Below are positions 22,450 through 29,313 of a DNA stretch of 29,313 nucleotides, piece by piece. The DNA is from an uncultured Bacilli bacterium. Its GTDB lineage: Bacteria; Bacillota_I; Bacilli_A; RF39; UBA660. The stretch's first letter is position 1; every line of letters begins with the position of its first letter. Below the pieces are notes generated by a model, which saw nothing but the letters and a program-made list of their open reading frames with translations, did not search any database and was not told the DNA's origin. Position numbers and translations under genes: made by a program. Where the stretch lies: the NCBI GenBank assembly GCA_934098445.1, contig CAKOOW010000012.1:1-29313 (forward strand), given 5' to 3'.

Positions 22450-23219
22450 ATCTCTATTACCTCAGAAGCTTCCGTCTGTCTTGCACAACTAATATTAGAA
22501 AACTCTACTCCATACTCATTAAAAATATCTTTAATCGTAGCAAGAGCCAACTCTTCCGTATTATTTTCATGGGATAAATGGGTCAAAATAATCTTTCTAG
22601 TCTCTGAACCCACCAATTTAGCTAAATAAATACTAGCATCTTTATTAGATAAATGTCCATACGGACCAACTACTCTATCTTTAAGCCATGCTGGATACTT
22701 CCCATTAATAAGCATTTCTACGTCATGATTGCTTTCAAACAAATAAACCGTTCTATTCCTTAATATATTAAAATACTTTTGGTTAAGATATCCCGTATCT
22801 GTCAAATAAACAACGCTATTTAAACCCTCATTAATAACATATCCCCTTGAATCTTTAGTATCATGACTTGTCTTTATCACATTAACTCTAATGTCATCTA
22901 AATAAATATCATCATCAAAAAGTACCAAATTTTCATAATTTTTAATCGGATTATCCTCACTTAATTCTTGTATCATCCCTAAAGTCATATAAACTTTACC
23001 TTGATATTTTTTAATATAATTTTCTAAAGCTCCAATATGGTCTGTATGAATATGCGAAATTATTATAGTATCTATATCACTTAAACTAACTCCTAAAACC
23101 TCTAAATGGGAACTAATATATCTTAAATTAGTTCCCATATCTAGAAGTATTTTATGCTTAGCTGTTTCTATAAAGCTAACATTTCCTTTAGACCCACTCG
23201 CTAATACACAAATTCTCAT
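22446..23219 (-). CDS. walJ: WalJ/YycJ metallo-beta-lactamase-fold exonuclease-like protein
   Basis: 257 residues, starting MRICVLASGSKGNVSFIE, with the metal motif SHIHTDHIGALE, TSHDTKDSRGY, YLTDTGY, SNHDVEML and the C-terminal THLSHENNT. The family is usually encoded downstream of the walRK two-component system and is linked to cell-wall/division timing and DNA repair. walR, walK, walH and walI are absent here. The TGA stop overlaps the rlmH ATG, and the start overlaps the peptidase stop. Confidence 0.93.
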   Translation of the reverse strand: MRICVLASGSKGNVSFIETAKHKILLDMGTNLRYISSHLEVLGVSLSDIDTIIISHIHTDHIGALENYIKKYQGKVYMTLGMIQELSEDNPIKNYENLVLFDDDIYLDDIRVNVIKTSHDTKDSRGYVINEGLNSVVYLTDTGYLNQKYFNILRNRTVYLFESNHDVEMLINGKYPAWLKDRVVGPYGHLSNKDASIYLAKLVGSETRKIILTHLSHENNTEELALATIKDIFNEYGVEFSNISCARQTEASEVIEI

Positions 23220-24730
23220 TATTTATACAACAACGCTGGATTAATAGCCTTGCTTCCTTTCTGGTATGGAACCCCAGTCCAATAACCTAAATGAACGTGA
23301 GTACCAGTTACCATTCCCGATTTACCCATAGCTCCTATCTTTTGAGCTCTTGCTACTTGTTGGTCTTTAGTAACATAAACTTTAGATAAGTGACCATACA
23401 AACTATAATAACCATTTGGATGGCGAATAATAATATTTAAACCGATATTTCTTCCAGCATACCCATACCAATCGGCATGTATTACCGTTCCCGCTGCTAT
23501 TGCAAAGATTGGTGAACCATAACCAGTACCAGAAATATCTAAACCATCATGACTAGTACGATTAAATAAGTAACGAGTACCAAAACCAGAAGTAATCATA
23601 TAACCTGGTAAGGTAGGCCATGCAAAGTCATCGTTAGTAATCTCTATATAGTTACCATAATTATAACTAGATTTTTTACCCTTTACAACAACTTCGTTAA
23701 CAGCTTCTCTAACCACATAAGTATTCGCTGTATCTACTACAACCTGTTGGTTAGCATCACCATTGATTACCTGAGTACGTGACGCTACACGACGAATACC
23801 ATTAACACCCTTAGTCTGAACATAACGATAACTTGTATCTTTTGAATAATCGTACTTAGTCTCAGTTGAATATTTCTCTTCAACGTCAGCAACAACATAC
23901 TTATCATAGACTAAATGCATCATTGGATTAATCAAGGAAATAATAACTTTATCCCCGACAGCTAATAAGTCATTTTCACTCTTGTATTTAGGATTAGCAA
24001 CTAAAAATTCCGAAACATTTAACTCATTAGCTTCCGCTATACTACTTATTGTATCCCCAACTTTTACTGTATACTCAGTCTCTTTATTATCCGTTCCAAA
24101 TAGCAAATATTTACTTAATGAATCTACATCTGTAAATATTCTTTCATCCGTACTAATATAAGACTCTTTAATTGAAATATTCTCTTTAAAATAAATATTT
24201 TCTATCTTTTCACCAGTATCAGCAATCTCTTTTTGTTCGTTATTTATATATGCTAAATACTCATCTTCGGGAATAAATGACAAAATAACTTTCTTAATAG
24301 CCTCTTCAAAGATTTGCTCATCTAAAACATTAACCTTAAAAGATACTTTATTTTCATCATCTTCTTTACTAGTAACCGTAATAGTATATCCTTTAACTGT
24401 AAAACTATTTGATTCTTTAATCTTATCATAGATTTCATTAACACTGGTAACATCCGAATTATAAGTATTTAATTTAGTAATAGAGAATCCTTTAGGAGGA
24501 TATACTTGACTTACATTATACTCTTCTTTTAAGTTAGATTGTTCATCATTAATAAGAGAATACAACTCATCCTGACTATTAATCATCCCTAGCTTTTCCC
24601 CATTCAAATAGACTTGATAAACCCCTTCTACCTCATCAGCATAACTAGTTTTATATGAAGTTGCTATAAATAAAGCTACTCCAAATATCATAGTTGTCAG
24701 CACACACAAAATTTGCGTTTTTTTACTCAT
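23219..24730 (-). CDS. Secreted LysM-G5-M23 murein peptidase
   Basis: 503 residues. An N-terminal signal or anchor (about 5-28) is followed by a roughly 180-residue region of unknown fold, a LysM domain at about 220-266 (YTVKVGDTISSIAEANELNV), a G5 domain at about 278-352 (containing GVNGIRRVASRTQVINGD) and an M23 domain at about 370-503. The M23 motifs SHDGLD, YGHL and THVHL are complete. This layout is typical of Bacillota wall hydrolases acting on peptide cross-links. It sits between dnaB and walJ, both junctions being TAATG overlaps, so it is translated with replication and wall-control genes. Confidence 0.9.
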   Translation of the reverse strand: MSKKTQILCVLTTMIFGVALFIATSYKTSYADEVEGVYQVYLNGEKLGMINSQDELYSLINDEQSNLKEEYNVSQVYPPKGFSITKLNTYNSDVTSVNEIYDKIKESNSFTVKGYTITVTSKEDDENKVSFKVNVLDEQIFEEAIKKVILSFIPEDEYLAYINNEQKEIADTGEKIENIYFKENISIKESYISTDERIFTDVDSLSKYLLFGTDNKETEYTVKVGDTISSIAEANELNVSEFLVANPKYKSENDLLAVGDKVIISLINPMMHLVYDKYVVADVEEKYSTETKYDYSKDTSYRYVQTKGVNGIRRVASRTQVINGDANQQVVVDTANTYVVREAVNEVVVKGKKSSYNYGNYIEITNDDFAWPTLPGYMITSGFGTRYLFNRTSHDGLDISGTGYGSPIFAIAAGTVIHADWYGYAGRNIGLNIIIRHPNGYYSLYGHLSKVYVTKDQQVARAQKIGAMGKSGMVTGTHVHLGYWTGVPYQKGSKAINPALLYK

Positions 24731-26082
24731 TAATAATCTCCTTCTTTTTCTAAAACCATATAGTTTTTGAAATTCATCATACTAGGCTCAAATAAGACAG
24801 TAAACTTACCAGTTCCCCCTTTTCTGTGCTTAGCAATAATTATATCTGTTTCTACATTCTCTGATTTTCCCAACTCTGTCTTAGCTTTATAATAATCTTT
24901 ACGATTAATAAACATAACAATATCGGCATCCTGTTCAATTGAACCAGATTCTCTTAAATCAGCAAGCATAGGTTCGTTATTTTCACGCTTCTCAGCATTA
25001 CGAGACAACTGGGCTAAAGCAATTACCGGTACTTTTAATTCCATCGCCATCATTTTAATCGAACGGGAAATATCAGAAACCTCTTGTTGTCTTGATTCTG
25101 GTCTTCTGCCCCCCATCGTAAGTAACTGTAAGTAATCGATAATAATTAACCCCAATCCTTCTTTTTTGGTGGCCAATCGACGACATTTAGCTCTTATATC
25201 ATTTACAGTTATACCAGAATTATCTTCAATATAAATATTAGTGTCAGCAAGTTGACTAACAGCTTCATTATATTTTTTCCAGTCATTTTGTCCTAATTGA
25301 CCATTCGTTAGTTTTCTATTTTCCACACCCCCAAGAGCACTAATCATACGATTAACTAACTGTTCAGCCGACATTTCTAAGTTGAATATTGCTACTGCTT
25401 TTTTAGTAGTCATCGCCGCATGCGTCGCAATATTTAGTGCAAATGCTGTTTTTCCCATACCGGGACGAGCGGCAATAACAATCATTTCGCCTTCATGTAA
25501 ACCACTAGTTGCTTTATCTAAATCATAAAAGCCTGTTTCTAAGCCTGAAATCACGCTATGATTTTGCGATAAGTACTCAAGTTGAGCTTGGGCTCTTTGT
25601 AACACATCAGATATCGATGCAAATTCCGTAGTTTGCCTTGATCTAATAACATCTAAAATATTTTTCTCAGCCGTATCTAATAAACCAGTAACATCATCAG
25701 TATCTTCATAAGCATCAGTTACTATATCAGTTGCCGTTATTATCAGATTACGCACTATCATCTTTTCTTTTAGAATACCTATATAATAGTCTAAATTAGC
25801 AGCATTAGAAACACTATCAACAATCTTGGTTAAATATTCAATTCCCCCAATACTAGCTAGACTCTTAGTCTTATCTAATTCATCTTTGATTGTTGTCATA
25901 TCCAGAGGAATACCACCATCGTGCAAATTTTTTATAGCAAGAAAAACTTTTCGATTGGCATCACTATAAAACATATCTTCACTAACTTCTTCTAGTATTC
26001 GACCAATCACTCTATCATCAAGAAAACAAACACCCAAAACTGACATTTCAGCATCTAAATTTTGTGGCATTTTTCTTGCCAT
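24730..26082 (-). CDS. dnaB: Replicative DNA helicase DnaB (Bacillus DnaC type)
   Basis: 450 residues, normal length. The N-terminal helical domain (about 1-100) starts PQNLDAEMSVLGVCFLDDRV. The RecA-like domain carries Walker A IAARPGMGKTAFALN, Walker B GLIIIDYLQLL and the DNA-loop/sensor segment VIALAQLSRNAEKR, with QDADIVMFINR after it. It is the hexameric helicase at the fork. It follows rplI by 8 bases, the usual rplI-dnaB pairing of Bacilli, but gdpP is missing from the front. Confidence 0.97.
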   Translation of the reverse strand: MARKMPQNLDAEMSVLGVCFLDDRVIGRILEEVSEDMFYSDANRKVFLAIKNLHDGGIPLDMTTIKDELDKTKSLASIGGIEYLTKIVDSVSNAANLDYYIGILKEKMIVRNLIITATDIVTDAYEDTDDVTGLLDTAEKNILDVIRSRQTTEFASISDVLQRAQAQLEYLSQNHSVISGLETGFYDLDKATSGLHEGEMIVIAARPGMGKTAFALNIATHAAMTTKKAVAIFNLEMSAEQLVNRMISALGGVENRKLTNGQLGQNDWKKYNEAVSQLADTNIYIEDNSGITVNDIRAKCRRLATKKEGLGLIIIDYLQLLTMGGRRPESRQQEVSDISRSIKMMAMELKVPVIALAQLSRNAEKRENNEPMLADLRESGSIEQDADIVMFINRKDYYKAKTELGKSENVETDIIIAKHRKGGTGKFTVLFEPSMMNFKNYMVLEKEGDY

Positions 26083-26090
26083 ATTATCAC

Positions 26091-26531
26091 CTACTTCACT
26101 AAATTAACTCTGATATTAAAGCGCACTTTCTTGTGTAGTTCAACCGTAACATTATGAGTTCCTAATGTATCTAGCGGACTATCTATTTGAATTTGCTTTT
26201 TATCAACTTTATACCCCATCTTGTTTAAATATTCTGCAATCTGTTTAGAAGAAATATTTCCAAATACTTTATCCATCGCACCGGTTTTAACTTTAAAAGT
26301 AATATTTTCTCTAATTATTTTATCACGCATAGCTTGCATTTCTTCAATTAGTTTTTCTTCTTCTTGCTTTCGCAAATCAAGTTCTTGAGACAATATTTTA
26401 GTACTTGTTTTGGTTGCTGCTACAGCTAAACCATTCTTAATTAAATAGTTCATTCCATAACCATCACTTACTTCTATAATATCATCTTTCTTACCTTGTT
26501 TTTTTACATCTTTAAGTAATATAACCTTCAT
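26091..26531 (-). CDS. rplI: 50S ribosomal protein L9
   Basis: 146 residues. It has the N-terminal rRNA-binding domain MKVILLKDVKKQGKKDDIIE with GYGMNYLIKNGLA, a connecting helix at about 42-75, and a C-terminal domain with VFGNISSKQIAEYL. It is first in the rplI-dnaB-peptidase-walJ-rlmH transcript. Shine-Dalgarno is AAGGAG, and the promoter is at 26558-26586. Confidence 0.96.
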   Translation of the reverse strand: MKVILLKDVKKQGKKDDIIEVSDGYGMNYLIKNGLAVAATKTSTKILSQELDLRKQEEEKLIEEMQAMRDKIIRENITFKVKTGAMDKVFGNISSKQIAEYLNKMGYKVDKKQIQIDSPLDTLGTHNVTVELHKKVRFNIRVNLVK

Positions 26532-26557
26532 AGTTTTCTCCTTTTTAATTCCTACCT

Positions 26558-26586
26558 ATTGTATCAAATATCCTAGTATCAGTCAA
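26558..26586 (-). promoter_or_regulatory. Strong sigma-A promoter of the rplI-dnaB operon
   Basis: Minus strand: -35 TTGACT (26581-26586), 17-base spacer, -10 TACAAT (26558-26563) with extended TG. It gives a leader of about 20 nt. It is one of the best promoter matches in the window. Confidence 0.8.
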
Positions 26587-26698
26587 AAAAAGTTGCTAAA
26601 TTTTAATAATTATTTTTAACAATTTACTCATATAAAATTTATTATTGCAATAAGTAAATATATTCTAAAAAACAATTTGCAAATGCATTTTTTCTCAT

Positions 26699-26727
26699 AA
26701 AAAAAAGATACTTAATCAAGTACCTTA
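26699..26727 (-). terminator. Intrinsic terminator of rpsF-ssb-rpsR, overlapping the rpsR stop
   Basis: Minus strand: 9-bp stem AAGGTACTT/AAGTATCTT with a G-U pair, GATT loop, then eight T. The stem starts within the rpsR stop codon. Confidence 0.85.
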
Positions 26728-26943
26728 GTCTTTAACATATGGTATTAAAGCCATAAATCTAGCATATTTAATTTGTTGTGCAATATGTCTTTGATGTTTA
26801 GCACAAGCACCACTTTGTCTTCTATTAACAATCTTACCTTTTTCAGTAATATATTTTGTGATAATAGGAACATCTTTATAATCTATAGATTTTCCAGCAC
26901 ACATTTGACAAATTTTCTTTTTCTTACGATAAAATTCTGCCAT
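26725..26943 (-). CDS. rpsR: 30S ribosomal protein S18, zinc-ribbon form
   Basis: 72 residues when started at the ATG at 26941-26943, which has AGAGAGGAG upstream. The frame is open 12 codons further and overlaps ssb, but the S18 family begins at MAEFYRKKKK. The zinc-ligand set is present (ICQMCAGK and GACAKHQRH: three Cys and one His), unlike the Cys-poor B. subtilis form. Core S18 motifs IDYKDV and GKIVNRRQSG are seen. S18 forms a pair with S6 on the platform of the small subunit. It lies 16 bases after ssb. Confidence 0.95.
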   Translation of the reverse strand: MAEFYRKKKKICQMCAGKSIDYKDVPIITKYITEKGKIVNRRQSGACAKHQRHIAQQIKYARFMALIPYVKD

Positions 26944-26959
26944 CTTAACTTCTCCTCTC

Positions 26960-27484
26960 TTAGAAAGGTAGGTCATCATCAGTTAGCGAAACTTCATTAC
27001 CCATTGCAGCATATGGATCCATGCTTAAATCAGATGATATAATGTCGCTACTAGCCCCACCGTTATTACTTGATACTGCATTATTAGTATAAGAAGTATT
27101 ATTCGTATAGGAAGAACCATTACTATATGAAGTATTAGCTGAATTATCAAATGAAGAATTATTAGCACTTCTAGAACCTAAAAAGCTTACATTATCAACA
27201 ATTACTTCTGTAACGTAACGCTTAGTTCCATCTTGAGCATCATAATTTCTCGTTTGAATACGTCCTTCTACTGCTACTTGCGAACCCTTTGTACAATATT
27301 TAGCCAAATTCTCTGCTTGCTTTCTCCAAACAACACAATTTATAAAATCGGCTTCCCTTTCGCCTTGTTGATTAGTAAAATTTCTATCAACCGCTAAAGA
27401 AAATGTTGCTGTAGGTGTCCCATTAGCAATAGTACGCAATTCAGGATCTCTAGTTAATCTTCCAATTAAAATTACTTTATTCAT
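26960..27484 (-). CDS. ssb: Single-stranded DNA-binding protein
   Basis: 174 residues. The OB-fold is at about 1-108 (MNKVILIGRLTRDPELR, FINCVVWRKQAENLAKYC, GSQVAVEGRIQTRNYDA). The linker is rich in Ser, Asn, Tyr and Thr with near repeats of SYTNN. The C-terminus is the acidic tip DDDLPF that docks repair and replication proteins. It sits between rpsF and rpsR, as in Bacilli, two bases after the rpsF stop. Confidence 0.96.
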   Translation of the reverse strand: MNKVILIGRLTRDPELRTIANGTPTATFSLAVDRNFTNQQGEREADFINCVVWRKQAENLAKYCTKGSQVAVEGRIQTRNYDAQDGTKRYVTEVIVDNVSFLGSRSANNSSFDNSANTSYSNGSSYTNNTSYTNNAVSSNNGGASSDIISSDLSMDPYAAMGNEVSLTDDDLPF

Positions 27485-27486
27485 TA

Positions 27487-27777
27487 CTACTCCTCATCTA
27501 ATTTGATGATTAAATGTCTAATAACATTTTCATCGATAGATGCTTTACGATCTATTTCTTTTATAGCATCTTTATTAGCAGTCATAGTCATAACAAAATA
27601 ATAACCACTAACTTCCTTTTTAATAGGATATGCTAATTTTTTTTGTCCCATTTCCTTAAAGCTTTCTACTTTAACCTTAAGACTTTCAGCTAAACTTTTG
27701 ATATTATTAGCAGCAGCCTTAACATTAGCTTCTTCCATAGTTGCTTTAATAATGAACATCATTTCGTATTTATTCAT
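27487..27777 (-). CDS. rpsF: 30S ribosomal protein S6
   Basis: 96 residues beginning MNKYEMMFIIKATMEEANVK, with MGQKKLAYPIKKEVSGYYFV and the C-terminal DENVIRHLIIKLDE. S6 pairs with S18, encoded two genes on, and the pair is thought to bind the operon leader. It is first in the operon, with a GAGGAGGTG ribosome binding site inside the leader hairpin. Confidence 0.96.
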   Translation of the reverse strand: MNKYEMMFIIKATMEEANVKAAANNIKSLAESLKVKVESFKEMGQKKLAYPIKKEVSGYYFVMTMTANKDAIKEIDRKASIDENVIRHLIIKLDEE

Positions 27778-27842
27778 TTTTACACCTCCTCTTGGTCTAC
27801 TCGGCTTTCGTTAAAACGAAGCAAGGAGCAATTCATTACTCG
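27778..27842 (-). promoter_or_regulatory. S6:S18-type autoregulatory leader
   Basis: The 65-nt leader shows the features of the known S6:S18 leader. A hairpin TTCGTT/AACGAA is followed by the CCGAG element thought to mimic the 16S rRNA site. An outer pairing of CTCCTTG with CAAGAGGAG covers the Shine-Dalgarno. Binding of the S6:S18 pair would then repress translation. Assignment is by structure and context. Confidence 0.7.
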
Positions 27843-27848
27843 CTAAGT

Positions 27849-27877
27849 ATTATAACAAACCTATTTTCTAAAGTAAA
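27849..27877 (-). promoter_or_regulatory. Promoter of rpsF-ssb-rpsR
   Basis: Minus strand: -35 TTTACT (27872-27877), 17-base spacer, perfect -10 TATAAT (27849-27854). Confidence 0.75.
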
Positions 27878-27938
27878 GGTCTTTTGCCAAGTAAATTACA
27901 TCCTATTTTCTAATTTTTTGTTTTTTAAATAGTGAAAA

Positions 27939-28301
27939 TTAATTTTTACTTTTATCATAACCTTTAGTCGTATAATTTTTACAAGAGATATATGGTGTGT
28001 AAACAACAATATCATCATTAGATATACTAACATACCCATCACAAACATCATTACTAATCTGTAAATCAGCGATTATTCCCTTTTCAATCGCCTCACTAGC
28101 TGTAACCGTCATAACTTCAATCGAAGATGGATAGATTTTATTAGCATCATTATATTCCGCTACTTTAGAAGCAAAATTATTTTCTAAAGAATGATATTCA
28201 TCAATTTTTTTATCTAATTTAAACGAATAAGCTGTAAAAACAACAAAAATTAATATTAAAATAACTCCCCAACTAATAGTAAATCTTCTAAAATTTTTCA
28301 T
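27939..28301 (-). CDS. Small single-span membrane protein with Cys-containing C-terminal domain
   Basis: 120 residues. A short basic N-terminus and one hydrophobic segment (about 9-28) lead to a helical stretch (about 30-52) and a C-terminal domain outside the cell. That domain ends with the pattern VCDGYVSI, then YISCKNYTTKGYDK. The same pattern ends the protein encoded just upstream, so the two are paralogues or co-evolved partners. The layout (short N-terminus, one span, helix, small beta domain with a likely disulfide) resembles minor pilins or pseudopilins, but no prepilin cleavage site is clear in this one. The start overlaps the upstream stop (ATGA). Function unknown. Confidence 0.75.
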   Translation of the reverse strand: MKNFRRFTISWGVILILIFVVFTAYSFKLDKKIDEYHSLENNFASKVAEYNDANKIYPSSIEVMTVTASEAIEKGIIADLQISNDVCDGYVSISNDDIVVYTPYISCKNYTTKGYDKSKN

Positions 28302-28828
28302 TCTGTAACCCCATAATTCTGTGTTTCATAACTATCACAAGATATATAACTTGTAACAACATAATCATTATCTTTAAATCCAACAACACTATAAGCATCA
28401 CAAGTATTATTAGTCATATCATCTTTTATACTTTGAATATACTTATCCTTAATAACATCAGATATCCTTATAACAATTTTCTCATCCTCAGCAACTGTTA
28501 TAGTATTTTCTTTTAAATAACGAATAGTAGCAGCCTGCAATTGACTTTCCTTAGTTTTATAGTACTCCGGAACATTAACTGAAGAATTATTATTATCTTG
28601 AGAATCATCATTATCCCCAGTACTATCATTGTTATCATTAATAATAGTTGAATCATCACTTGTAGTACTGTCGGTAATATTATTTATATTACCAGAATTA
28701 CTAACATCACTAGATAATCTCGAAGATAATTTATAAGCATTAAATATTGCTAACATTAAAAAAAGCAACAAAACAACAATGCATATTAACAATGTATTTA
28801 AACTCCAACCTTTATTATCTAAATGCAT
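28298..28828 (-). CDS. Pilin-like small membrane protein with low-complexity linker
   Basis: 176 residues. The N-terminus, NKGWSLNTLLICIVVLLLFL, resembles a type IV prepilin start (K-G followed by an aromatic, S, L and a hydrophobic helix). The glutamate usual at position 5 of the mature protein is missing (Thr there). The linker at about 40-85 is Asp/Asn/Ser/Thr-rich. The C-terminal domain has AATIRYLKENTITV, an I/D-K-YI segment and the final NTCDAYSVV then YISCDSYETQNYG, like the next gene. Shine-Dalgarno is GAGGTG. A TATAAT -10 lies about 28 bases upstream of the ATG, within the region after the rplL terminator. No assembly ATPase, platform protein or prepilin peptidase is in the window. 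Confidence 0.72.
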   Translation of the reverse strand: MHLDNKGWSLNTLLICIVVLLLFLMLAIFNAYKLSSRLSSDVSNSGNINNITDSTTSDDSTIINDNNDSTGDNDDSQDNNNSSVNVPEYYKTKESQLQAATIRYLKENTITVAEDEKIVIRISDVIKDKYIQSIKDDMTNNTCDAYSVVGFKDNDYVVTSYISCDSYETQNYGVTE

Positions 28829-28876
28829 AGTACTTCACCTCGAAATAGATTATATATCATTACCTATTTTTAAGCA

Positions 28877-28913
28877 AGAAAAAACTGTGAATAACTAATT
28901 ACTTATCCACAGT
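28877..28913 (-). terminator. Intrinsic terminator of rplL
   Basis: Minus strand: 11-bp stem ACTGTGGATAA/TTATTCACAGT with one G-U pair (28903-28913 with 28884-28894), 8-base loop, then seven T. The arms read as inverted DnaA-box-like sequences on the other strand. Confidence 0.85.
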
Positions 28914-28935
28914 CTAATTTATCATTGGTTTTAAA

Positions 28936-29310
28936 TTAGCAGTTAACTAATTCAACAGTAGCACCAGCTTCTTCAAGTTGTGCTTTAACTTTTTCAGCTT
29001 CTTCAGCAGGAAGGTTTTCTTTAACATTTCCACCGTTATCAGCTAAAGCCTTAGCTTCAACAAGTCCAAGACCAGTTAATTCCTTAAGAATCTTGATAAC
29101 AGCAATCTTAGTTGCACCAGCATCCTTTAATACAACATTTTTATTTGCAGCAGCAGCTGTATCTTCACCAGCAGCAGGAGCAGCAGCAACAGCAACAGCA
29201 GATGGATCAACTCCAAATTCTTCCTTCATTGCATCAACTAATTCTTTAACTTCAAGAATAGTCATTTCTTTTAAACCTTCGATAAATTCTTCTTTAGTAA
29301 ATTTTGCCAT
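28936..29310 (-). CDS. rplL: 50S ribosomal protein L7/L12
   Basis: 124 residues. The N-terminal dimerisation domain (about 1-32, FTKEEFIEGLKEMTILEVKE), the Ala/Pro hinge (about 38-57) and the C-terminal domain with the factor-binding TKIAVIKILKELTGLGLVEA are all present. It forms the stalk that recruits elongation factors. The last residue is Cys (VELVNC), an unusual end for a protein normally without Cys. The ribosome binding site and rplJ would lie beyond the window edge. A terminator follows. Confidence 0.96.
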   Translation of the reverse strand: MAKFTKEEFIEGLKEMTILEVKELVDAMKEEFGVDPSAVAVAAAPAAGEDTAAAANKNVVLKDAGATKIAVIKILKELTGLGLVEAKALADNGGNVKENLPAEEAEKVKAQLEEAGATVELVNC

Positions 29311-29313
29311 TTT

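Noticed and set aside
26773..27042. Plus-strand open frame across rpsR and ssb
   Set aside because: It is antisense to two conserved genes and has no ribosome binding site or recognisable sequence.
27781..27840. rpsF leader hairpin considered as an intrinsic terminator
   Set aside because: There is no T run after the stem, and the SD-sequestering pairing plus the CCGAG element fit an S6:S18 leader better.
22440..28301. Possibility of a Mycoplasma-type code (TGA as tryptophan)
   Set aside because: TGA ends walJ and the 28298-28828 gene exactly at ATGA overlaps with the next genes, and tryptophans in conserved motifs are TGG.
1..29313. CRISPR arrays, tRNA genes, insertion sequences or prophage genes
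   Set aside because: No direct-repeat/spacer pattern, no cloverleaf-like sequence between genes, and no transposase, integrase or phage-like frame was seen.

Overview
The window is a compact, AT-rich stretch of a Bacillota chromosome. The gene content points to the Bacilli side of the phylum: a Bacillus-type ribosomal operon order, FtsEX with a coiled-coil murein hydrolase, WhiA, WalJ/RlmH, GerQ and Spo0A. Several overlaps use TGA as a true stop and tryptophan is read from TGG, so this is the standard bacterial code and not the Mycoplasma code. The very low GC, small intergenic gaps and divergent housekeeping enzymes fit an uncultured, gut-type Bacilli lineage (RF39/Erysipelotrichales-like); that placement is inference. 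Almost everything is on the minus strand. The exceptions are gerQ, a lemA-like gene and a candidate small RNA.

Layout, left to right. (1) 1-3633: start of the S10 operon in minus orientation, rpsJ-rplC-rplD-rplW-rplB-rpsS-rplV-rpsC (rpsC cut by the window edge), behind a sigma-A promoter and a structured leader. (2) 3998-12037: a carbon-metabolism block, nucleoside kinase, gap, unknown protein, pgk, then a membrane-tethered XRE regulator and spo0A, then gpmI. (3) 12154-17634: unknown membrane-anchored protein, whiA, a candidate independently transcribed small RNA, then ftsE-ftsX-M23 peptidase as an overlapping operon. (4) 17697-21943: serine beta-lactamase-like protein, YitT transporter-like protein, gerQ (+), metallo-beta-lactamase hydrolase, lemA-like (+), ung. 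(5) 22015-26531: rplI-dnaB-LysM/G5/M23 peptidase-walJ-rlmH, largely translationally coupled. (6) 26725-27777: rpsF-ssb-rpsR behind an S6:S18-type leader. (7) 27939-29310: two overlapping genes for small membrane proteins with a shared Cys-containing C-terminal domain, then rplL.

The main result is spo0A. Its DNA-binding domain is very well conserved, but the phosphoacceptor aspartate of the receiver domain is a serine (codon TCA at residue 57) and the conserved lysine region is also altered. Just upstream lie a perfect and a near-perfect Spo0A box in inverted orientation, ahead of a promoter with a good -10 and a poor -35. This looks like a sporulation master regulator that keeps its DNA target and probably autoregulates but no longer takes a phosphoryl group at the usual site. 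The presence of gerQ suggests the lineage still makes spores.

The second result is a candidate RNA of about 148 nt (14672-14819, plus strand) with its own promoter, a closing stem that begins at the predicted start site, a CCCC-bearing hairpin loop and an intrinsic terminator, running opposite to its neighbours. Most transcription-unit ends carry clear intrinsic terminators, several overlapping stop codons or the next promoter, as in a streamlined genome.
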